A DNA stretch of 64,000 nucleotides, taken from NCBI GenBank assembly GCA_009594865.1, contig VOPT01000018.1:35819-99818 (forward strand), in the 5' to 3' direction. Shown here piece after piece: positions 58,934 to 64,000 of this stretch. Both the position numbers and the translations under genes were made by a program. Source of the DNA: Nitrospira sp. Its GTDB lineage: Bacteria > Nitrospirota > Nitrospiria > Nitrospirales > Nitrospiraceae. Every line of letters begins with the position of its first letter. Position 1 is the first letter of the stretch. The notes below the pieces were generated by a model. That model was given only the letters and a program-made list of their open reading frames with translations. It searched no databases and was not told the DNA's origin.

Positions 58934-59212
58934 ATGTATAACGTAGCGCAAGTTATCGACGAGAAGTGCGTGGCAAAAAAGGGATGTCGCCTGTGCATCA
59001 TGTACTGCCCTGAAGCCAATTGCTTGGATCTCAACGTCACGAAGATGGTCGCAGAAGTCACAATCGATCGCTGTAAAGGATGCGAGCTCTGCGTCGTCGT
59101 GTGCAACGCCGCCAAACACGAGGCAATTGAAATGCAGGCGGTCAGCGCCACCGGGCAACTCATGTCTCACAAATCCGAGTCTGCTGCCCTCGGACAAGCT
59201 TATCAAGGATAA
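58934..59212 (+). CDS. Ferredoxin-type delta subunit of 2-oxoacid oxidoreductase
   Basis: A 92-residue protein with two 4Fe-4S sites. The second is standard (CKGCELCVVVC, Cys47-50-53-57). The first has wider spacing, Cys12-x5-Cys18-x2-Cys21-x3-Cys25-Pro, three residues longer than the usual CxxCxxCxxxCP. It should carry electrons from the beta subunit. It is last in the operon, 23 bases after gamma and before a strong terminator. Confidence 0.88.
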   Translation: MYNVAQVIDEKCVAKKGCRLCIMYCPEANCLDLNVTKMVAEVTIDRCKGCELCVVVCNAAKHEAIEMQAVSATGQLMSHKSESAALGQAYQG

Positions 59213-59232
59213 GTAGGCACTTCGTCTCACAT

Positions 59233-59268
59233 AACCCCCATAGCGTCTTACGCTATGGGGGTTTTTCT
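59233..59268 (+). terminator. Intrinsic terminator of oxidoreductase operon
   Basis: A 14-bp perfect stem (59233-59246 with 59250-59263; arm core CCCCCATAGCGT) with a three-base loop, followed by Ts to 59266. It ends the operon 20 bases after the delta-subunit stop. Confidence 0.95.
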
Positions 59269-59292
59269 TGAGATGCCCAGTGGGGAGATCTA

Positions 59293-59559
59293 ATGGAAGA
59301 AGACAACGTACTTGATGAGCTCCTCCGAAACATAGCGGCCCTGTTGAACGAATACCCTAAGGCTATTGAACGGCGAGCTGCTGTGATACACGCAAGCGGG
59401 AAGGACCCGGAACTGGCAGAAAAGCTCATAAAGGCTGCTGACACAATGCGGGATAGTGGGAATCTCTATCTGACATGGGCAAAACATTTCGCCGCACAGG
59501 CGGAGGGCAATACGGATGCTTCATCGGACGAAGACGAAACTGATGACTTTGGCATCTAA
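59293..59559 (+). CDS. Conserved-looking small hypothetical protein
   Basis: An 88-residue, acidic, mostly helical protein (LDELLRNIAALLNEYPKAIE, ELAEKLIKAADTMRDSGNLY) ending in an Asp/Glu-rich tail. No family is recognised and no signal or membrane segment is seen. The GGGGAG about ten bases upstream supports ATG 59293. It lies between the operon terminator and tRNA-Asn and could be cytosolic and regulatory; this is a guess. Confidence 0.6.
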   Translation: MEEDNVLDELLRNIAALLNEYPKAIERRAAVIHASGKDPELAEKLIKAADTMRDSGNLYLTWAKHFAAQAEGNTDASSDEDETDDFGI

Positions 59560-59623
59560 AAAAGTCTCCCCCTTCGCACCTCAGTTTTGTTAGAATGCCC
59601 TCGTTCGTTCACTACATCCTCGT

Positions 59624-59699
59624 TCCCCGGTAGCTCAGTTGGTAGAGCAGCCGGCTGTTAACCGGCTGGTCGCAGGTTCGAGTCCTGCCCGGGGAGCCA
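59624..59699 (+). tRNA. tRNA-Asn (GTT)
   Basis: A complete 76-base tRNA with encoded CCA: acceptor TCCCCGG/CCGGGGA, D-arm TAGCTCAGTTGGTAGAGC, anticodon stem CCGGC/GCCGG (loop CTGTTAA, anticodon GTT), T-arm with GGTTCGAGTCC and discriminator G. Its 3' half is overlapped by the serine recombinase reading frame on the other strand and is the likely integration site of the element to the right. Confidence 0.97.
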
Positions 59700-61202
59700 A
59701 CCTTTACGCTCTTGCGAACTCGTTCCCACCTCGGCAAGTTCAAAGATATTAAAGACGAGCTTGTCGGGGTGGACGATGATATCCCGCACCAAACACCGCA
59801 GTACTTCCATTTTCTCTTTCGGAAGCAAAGCCGCGAAGATCCGTTGAAAATTCTTCAGGTTACGCAGCACGACCTCTGAGTCATATTCCCTCGCCGTATG
59901 TTCCTGAATCTGGCGTTGCACGGCCTGGTACTGCGTTTCTAGGCTATGCTGTTCCTGCTGTTGCCGGCGCATCTCATCCTCAAGGCGTTGGACGGACACA
60001 GTCCCCTGCCCTACCCCTCGCACCAATCGATCTATTTCGCGTTCCAGCCGATTCAGGCTCGCTTTCAGCCGGATAGCCTCCTGTTCCAACGGTCGCACTT
60101 GCTCCTTTTGGTCCCGGTTCAGCTCCTCAACTGTCACTTTTACCCACTCTGCCTGCTGGCTTAAGGTTGATAGATATTCAACAACCTGATGTTCTACCGC
60201 GTCGGCATTGAGGGCTTTGATGGTACAGACGCTGTTGCTGTGCTGCATGGTCTTCGTGCAGCGATAGTAGGCAATTCGGTTGATTGATTGATCCTTGCGG
60301 CGCTTCTGCGTGTAGTGAGGGCTCATAAACGACTGGCAGACACTGCATCTGAGCAACCCCTTGAGAAGAAATGTCCGTTGGATCTTGGTAACCGCTCGGC
60401 CATGATCGCGAGGGAGTGATTGAACCTTGTGATACAGCCCCTCCCCAATCAACGCTTCGTGTTCCCCTTGGAATAGTTGGTCGTTAAACTGCGTGCGGCC
60501 GCAATACACGGGATTCGCCAGGATATAGGCCAGCGTCATCTTCCCCCACTGCTTCCCGCTCCTCGAAAGCCATCCTCTGCGATGGAGCTCGGCACGAAGT
60601 CGGGTCAGTGATGGGTCTTGGGCAAACTGCTGAAACATGAATTGCACGCAGGGAGCTTCTTCGGGATGCCTGACGAGGCGCTTATCTTCGTTGCGATAGC
60701 CAAACGGAACGATTCCCCCATTCCAGAGGCCTTTCGTGGCCCGTTGCTGCATTTTGTCTCGTGTACGGTCCGCCGTCATTTCCCGTTCAAATTGGGCAAA
60801 GTCGAGGAGGATATTTCGCAGCAGTCGTCCCATAGGATGATGCGTATCAAGACTTTGGGTAATCGATACGAATTTCGCGCCGTGGCGGTCGAATAAATCC
60901 ATCAGGACATGGAAATCCTTCACGGATCTGGTTAATCGATCAATTTTGTACGCCAGCACGCAGGATATCCGTCCAGTTCGAATATCTTGCAGCATTTCCT
61001 TTAGAGCCGGTCGATTCATCGTGTCTGCCGAGAAGCCAGCATCTTCATAGACTCGATAAATGATGTATTGATCCTGGCTCTTGCAGTAGGCCTCCAGCTT
61101 TTCGCGTTGGGTTTCGAGGGAACTGTATTCCGTATCTGCCTGATTTCGCGTCGAGACGCGCGTATAGAGCCCGCAAATGGTCGGGACGGGGGTAACTGCC
61201 AT
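59658..61202 (-). CDS. Large serine recombinase (site-specific integrase)
   Basis: A 514-residue recombinase from ATG 61202, with GAAAGGAA upstream. The resolvase domain comes first (YTRVSTRNQ, catalytic Ser17; YKIDRLTRSVKDF), then a recombinase domain (GGIVPFGYR, about 160-260), a zinc ribbon (Cys286, Cys289, Cys315, Cys326) and a long coiled coil (about 345-465). This is the layout of large serine integrases. The final 13 residues, WLPGQDSNLRPAG, are encoded by the reverse of tRNA-Asn and the stop lies opposite its anticodon. The start overlaps the stop of the ImmA-like gene. Confidence 0.95.
   Translation of the reverse strand: MAVTPVPTICGLYTRVSTRNQADTEYSSLETQREKLEAYCKSQDQYIIYRVYEDAGFSADTMNRPALKEMLQDIRTGRISCVLAYKIDRLTRSVKDFHVLMDLFDRHGAKFVSITQSLDTHHPMGRLLRNILLDFAQFEREMTADRTRDKMQQRATKGLWNGGIVPFGYRNEDKRLVRHPEEAPCVQFMFQQFAQDPSLTRLRAELHRRGWLSRSGKQWGKMTLAYILANPVYCGRTQFNDQLFQGEHEALIGEGLYHKVQSLPRDHGRAVTKIQRTFLLKGLLRCSVCQSFMSPHYTQKRRKDQSINRIAYYRCTKTMQHSNSVCTIKALNADAVEHQVVEYLSTLSQQAEWVKVTVEELNRDQKEQVRPLEQEAIRLKASLNRLEREIDRLVRGVGQGTVSVQRLEDEMRRQQQEQHSLETQYQAVQRQIQEHTAREYDSEVVLRNLKNFQRIFAALLPKEKMEVLRCLVRDIIVHPDKLVFNIFELAEVGTSSQERKGWLPGQDSNLRPAG
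59661..59699. other. Candidate attachment site (attL) at tRNA-Asn 3' end
   Basis: The 39 bases from the anticodon loop to CCA are part of the tRNA and also encode the last 13 residues of the recombinase on the minus strand. This is the form expected if an element integrated here and its 3' end supplied the intact tRNA end. The other copy (attR) would lie beyond the window and was not seen. Confidence 0.5.
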
Positions 61203-61771
61203 TATGCCGTTCCTTTCTCTTGTAGGGCCAAGCAGGCGCGTTCCAGCCAGTTCGCCAGGCGGATGCGCTGGTGATACCACGCCACATAGCCAATCACGCG
61301 CAGTGCGCGCCAGGCCATTTCGCGATTATGGAGCACGTACAGAAAGACTTCTCGCTCCAGTCGCTCCTTCGGTAAGGAACCCATCAGCCAGACGAGGGCG
61401 AAGGCATCGGCCTCGATGTCTCGGTGATCATTCGGCGTGAGCAAGGTTGGTTCTTCCGCATCTTTCATGTCGGGAAGATGCAAATGGACATGGCCCAATT
61501 CGTGGGCAATTACAAATTGTCGATTCAATGGACTGAGGCCACGGCGAGTCACAATGATGACCTGGCCCTCGTCCCTGGTCGTTATACCTTCAATCTTGGG
61601 ACTGAACGTGGTTTCAAGCAACTCGACGCCCTGTTGAGCCGCAGCATCTTCTTGATTGTGAAAAGGGAGAGTGTGGCAGTGGGGATAGATAGCTTGGAGT
61701 TTCTGAATAAAGCGTTCCGGTCGTCGCAACCATTGGATGAATGAGGGGAGCAGACCGGATACCGTCTTCAT
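61202..61771 (-). CDS. ImmA/IrrE-family metallopeptidase
   Basis: A 189-residue cytoplasmic zinc peptidase with HELGH at 90-94 (VIAHELGHVHLHLPD) and a likely third ligand Glu120 (DIEADAFALVWLMG). ImmA-type enzymes cleave XRE repressors of mobile elements after DNA damage or quorum signals. The cognate repressor candidate is the gene immediately upstream (4-base overlap), and the recombinase follows with an ATG overlap, so all three are one operon. Confidence 0.92.
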   Translation of the reverse strand: MKTVSGLLPSFIQWLRRPERFIQKLQAIYPHCHTLPFHNQEDAAAQQGVELLETTFSPKIEGITTRDEGQVIIVTRRGLSPLNRQFVIAHELGHVHLHLPDMKDAEEPTLLTPNDHRDIEADAFALVWLMGSLPKERLEREVFLYVLHNREMAWRALRVIGYVAWYHQRIRLANWLERACLALQEKGTA

Positions 61772-62148
61772 CGCCGAAATCTCCTCTTTCGTTGCTGGAC
61801 AATCACCGCCTTTAACTGCTTCATCGCCTCCTTCAGTTCTGCGCTCGACACGGCTTGGTGAGCACTCAAGAGGGCCGGAAGCAGTAGATCCGGCACTCGC
61901 TTCGCTTCCACAAGCAGCCGCTCAGGCGGATCGATGCGCAGGACCTCGGCCAGTCTCAGAATCATCTCATCGTTTGGCGGGAGTCCCCGTTCGCCGGATA
62001 ACAAACGAGAGAGATAAGCCGGGGAGATACCGGTTTCGCTGGCTACCGTCCGGAGACTGAGGTTGACCTCTTCCATTCGCTTTTTGACTAACGCACGAAA
62101 GCCCTGGGGGGCTTGAGGAGTCTCTCGATTGAGCTCTGGAGTATCCAT
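61768..62148 (-). CDS. XRE-family transcriptional repressor (ImmR-like)
   Basis: A 126-residue protein with a Cro/CI-type helix-turn-helix (about 20-75; LSLRTVASETGISPAYLSRLLSG is its core) followed by a helical C-terminal region. It is the first gene of the operon with the ImmA-like protease and recombinase, so it is probably the repressor that keeps the element quiet and is cleaved on induction. Its own promoter region at 62157-62186 has a possible operator. Confidence 0.9.
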   Translation of the reverse strand: MDTPELNRETPQAPQGFRALVKKRMEEVNLSLRTVASETGISPAYLSRLLSGERGLPPNDEMILRLAEVLRIDPPERLLVEAKRVPDLLLPALLSAHQAVSSAELKEAMKQLKAVIVQQRKRRFRR

Positions 62149-62156
62149 GGGGGCAT

Positions 62157-62186
62157 TCTATAGATCAATTGTTGTCACACAGTCAA
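62157..62186 (-). promoter_or_regulatory. Promoter of repressor-protease-recombinase operon with overlapping operator
   Basis: Minus-strand -35 TTGACT (62181-62186) and -10 TATAGA (62157-62162), 18-base spacing. The -10 lies in the palindrome TCTATAGA (62157-62164). The -35 overlaps GTTGTC-N5-GTCAAC (62171-62187), an imperfect dyad that could be an XRE operator. Confidence 0.6.
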
Positions 62187-62206
62187 CATAAAATCTTTCC
62201 ATCATC

Positions 62207-62235
62207 TTGACCACTAGGCAACGCCCATCTATAGT
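62207..62235 (+). promoter_or_regulatory. Promoter of divergent XRE-Rep operon
   Basis: Plus-strand -35 TTGACC (62207-62212), 17-base spacing and -10 TATAGT (62230-62235), about 20 bases before the XRE start. It is divergent from and close to the repressor promoter, the classical two-promoter switch layout of temperate elements. Confidence 0.6.
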
Positions 62236-62255
62236 GCGCTTCACGGAGGCTGCAC

Positions 62256-62522
62256 ATGATCAAAAATCACCTGAAAGAATGGCGGGCGCGGCAAGCGCAA
62301 CGCGGCATTTCCAAGGCCACCCTGGCACGCAGGATACGGGTGAATCGTTCCTACGTCACCAAAATGGAGCAGGGCAAGGCGGTACCGAGTCTGCAGGTCG
62401 CCCTTCTCCTCGCTGAGTATTTCGGTTGCACCGTTGATGAACTCTTCGAGTTGGAGGCCGAAAAGACACCTGAGTTTTCTCATGATCATATGTTGCCCAA
62501 TGGGCATCTCAATGAAGATTGA
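62256..62522 (+). CDS. Small XRE-family DNA-binding protein (Cro- or Xis-like)
   Basis: An 88-residue protein with one helix-turn-helix (about 5-60; ISKATLARRIRVNRSYVTKMEQGK) and a helical dimer part (LLLAEYFGCTVDELFEL). It is divergent from the ImmR-like gene, at the place of a Cro antagonist or excision controller. GGAGG upstream supports ATG 62256. It starts the plus-strand operon with the Rep-like gene. Confidence 0.88.
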   Translation: MIKNHLKEWRARQAQRGISKATLARRIRVNRSYVTKMEQGKAVPSLQVALLLAEYFGCTVDELFELEAEKTPEFSHDHMLPNGHLNED

Positions 62523-62698
62523 AGTCAATTTCATCCCCGTCAATTCACACGCGAGAGAAGAGCGCAGCTTACGCCTGCAGTCTCTTCTGCTCCAGGGTGC
62601 ACGACGACTCACCGGCTTGCCTTCCAGTACTTCTACGGGTCCCCAGGGTTCGTCTCTCCCGGCTTTCTCGCCACCGTCACCATCTGAGGAGACGTTTC

Positions 62699-63445
62699 AT
62701 GGCTGAGGCCTATTCATCCAGATTCGAATCAGCCCCTCAAGCCCCTGAAGCAGGAGGGCGTCCTGTCAGGCCGGAGTGGTCACGCAAACAAAAGCGTGGG
62801 TACCAACGAGTCCGCTCGCTCTTGTGGTTTTGGGAGGCCCATCACTTCCAAGTCTTATGGGTCACCCTGTCTACCGCAGAAGGCGGTCAGGCCGACAAGC
62901 TGACCTATCACCACAAGCAATTACGTCAACGGATCGAACGACAGCTCGGCTTTCGAGGTTTGGAGTATTACCAAGTTCGCACGGAAGAAGGTCACGGCGT
63001 GTTGCATATCTTTTGGGCTTGGCGAGTCCCCGATGGTGAACGCGCCCGCCGCTTCTGGATCTCGCAAGAATGGCTGTCTGCGCAATGGCAAAGCCTTCAC
63101 GGGGCTCCGGTGGTCTGGATCAAGGCCTACCAGCCGGGACATCGCTCCAGGAACCGTCTGAGTCGATATGTCATCAGCCAATATGTTCAGGATCAATCGG
63201 GCTACGTGAACATGTGCTGGTCGTGGAAACGGTCGCTTGGTTTCCCTATGAGCGCTCTTTGGGAAGACATGCGCAATCAATGGTCCAGCAGGAATGCCTT
63301 TCGTCGGATTCGAGGAGAAATCGAAATCCCTCGGGTCGTGCTCTTTAAAACTTGGGAAGACCTGCTTGCCGGACATGCGATCTGGTTTGACGGATTCATT
63401 CTGCAACTGGTCTTAGGCAAAGGCCTGACTTTTTCCAAACCATGA
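62699..63445 (+). CDS. Rep-like protein with degenerate rolling-circle (HUH-type) motifs
   Basis: A 248-residue protein from ATG 62699 (GAGGAGA upstream; the frame is open further up but the extension looks non-coding). Motif I-like VLWVTLST (about 52-59), motif II-like GHGVLHIFW with His99 and His103 instead of adjacent HUH, and motif III-like RYVISQYVQDQ with Tyr157 and Tyr162. It may start rolling-circle replication of the excised element. Similarity is by eye only and its family could be new. Confidence 0.55.
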   Translation: MAEAYSSRFESAPQAPEAGGRPVRPEWSRKQKRGYQRVRSLLWFWEAHHFQVLWVTLSTAEGGQADKLTYHHKQLRQRIERQLGFRGLEYYQVRTEEGHGVLHIFWAWRVPDGERARRFWISQEWLSAQWQSLHGAPVVWIKAYQPGHRSRNRLSRYVISQYVQDQSGYVNMCWSWKRSLGFPMSALWEDMRNQWSSRNAFRRIRGEIEIPRVVLFKTWEDLLAGHAIWFDGFILQLVLGKGLTFSKP

Positions 63446-63693
63446 CCGCTCACACCTGCATTCGAAAAATCGACTCCCTGTTTGGCCCAACCTGCTGCGG
63501 ACGGCCTGGTCTCGTCTATGACCGAGCCCGCAAGGGCTGGCTCTGCGCAGCACACAGCCAAGAAGGATTGTGCGAGTTCTGTCAGGCAGATCTGGTGTGG
63601 GGTCGCATCTGTTACCAGGCTGACGGTGTGGCCAGAGAAATCCTACTTTGCTGCGCCTGCGCCGGCCTCACGTTTCGCAATTCCCGCCACTAA
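63442..63693 (+). CDS. Small cysteine-rich zinc-ribbon-like protein
   Basis: An 83-residue protein with ten cysteines, including paired motifs CEFC and CCAC and an early CC, fitting one or two zinc ribbons. It overlaps the Rep-like stop by 4 bases (ATGA), so the two are co-translated. The family is not recognised; a nucleic-acid-binding helper for Rep is possible but unproven. Confidence 0.65.
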   Translation: MTAHTCIRKIDSLFGPTCCGRPGLVYDRARKGWLCAAHSQEGLCEFCQADLVWGRICYQADGVAREILLCCACAGLTFRNSRH

Positions 63694-64000
63694 ACACCCC
63701 TACCCTCCAGTCTCACCCAATAGGCCCTTTCACGCCCTGAGTCTTCCAGGGGGTGAAGGGCCTCGACTGAACGGCAGCTATCCAATGATGACGGCGATGC
63801 GTCAGCTTGGCCGTCCCCTTGGGAAGTATTCTGAAAGCGTAATGAGCGAGATAAGGACTTACGGAACCACGAGGATTAATCGAAGAAGAATTCCGCCCAA
63901 CGAGGCCGCCCGGCCGTTCCGGACCACTGGACCGGACGGCCGGGGGGATCGGGGGCGCAGCCCCCGCTTCACTTGATCTATATGGTCAAAGTAGTTCTAG
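63694..64000. other. Non-coding hairpin-rich tail at the right edge
   Basis: About 307 bases without a convincing gene. It holds an imperfect GC-rich inverted repeat (63910-63922 with 63932-63943; core CCGGCCGT) and a perfect 7-bp hairpin (CGGGGGC-GCA-GCCCCCG, 63950-63966). Next to a Rep-like gene, such structures could be an origin or transfer site, or simply a terminator. The frame at 63482-63976 was judged a shadow. Confidence 0.5.

Larger units (their letters stand above)
59661..64000. mobile_element. Left part of an integrated mobile element at tRNA-Asn
   Basis: From the tRNA outward the region has a serine recombinase, an ImmA-type protease, an XRE repressor, a divergent XRE gene, a Rep-like gene, a Cys-rich gene and hairpins. 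None are housekeeping genes. Together they form an integration, induction and replication module like those of small integrative elements. No conjugation or cargo genes are in view; the element continues past the right edge or ends there. Confidence 0.75.

Noticed and set aside
63482..63976. Open frame of 164 codons at the right end
   Set aside because: It overlaps the Cys-rich gene in another frame, has a low-complexity composition and no ribosome site.

Overview
The window looks like a chromosomal segment of a Nitrospirota bacterium, most likely a Nitrospira-type nitrite oxidiser. That is an inference from gene content: a five-subunit 2-oxoacid:ferredoxin oxidoreductase of the kind used in the reductive TCA cycle of Nitrospira and Aquificales, diderm envelope genes (ExbD/TonB, porin, lipoproteins), a short-form HisG, and a compact biosynthetic gene order. 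No database search was possible.

Left part (1-9.3 kb): the end of an exbB-exbD-tonB energy-transduction set; a divergent flavin transferase (apbE) facing an operon of porin, lipoprotein, FMN-binding protein with an SGAT flavinylation motif, and a four-helix membrane protein rich in histidine, together resembling a flavinylated envelope redox system; an HD-GYP protein and a short AraC-type regulator; and two tandem bacterioferritin paralogues with complementary active-site substitutions.

Central part (9.3-53.8 kb), nearly all on the minus strand, is housekeeping: topA, dprA, rng, the rod-shape cluster mreB-mreC-mreD-mrdA-rodA, queA and a SpoIID-domain protein; then a long amino-acid and phospholipid run ilvB-ilvN-ilvC-psd-pssA-leuA-cupin-leuB-NHL-asd with a clear T-box riboswitch (Leu CUC specifier) between pssA and leuA; rnpB (RNase P RNA) overlapping the end of a glutaredoxin-like gene; an M48 peptidase, RNase HIII, a zinc-ribbon coiled-coil protein, a CAT-anticodon tRNA, rpoD, dnaG; and rho, rpmE, prfA, prmC, murA followed by hisG-hisD-hisB-hisH-lipoprotein-hisA-hisF-hisIE-HIT.

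Right part (54.2-59.6 kb): DUF2203 and YCII proteins, then the epsilon-alpha-beta-gamma-delta oxidoreductase operon behind a consensus sigma-70 promoter and closed by a strong intrinsic terminator. From the tRNA-Asn gene at 59.6 kb to the window end lies the left end of an integrated mobile element: a large serine recombinase whose reading frame runs into the tRNA and stops opposite its anticodon, an ImmA-type protease and XRE repressor in the same operon, a divergent XRE gene, a Rep-like protein with a degenerate HUH-type motif, a small Cys-rich protein and a hairpin-rich tail. The element's right end is outside the window.
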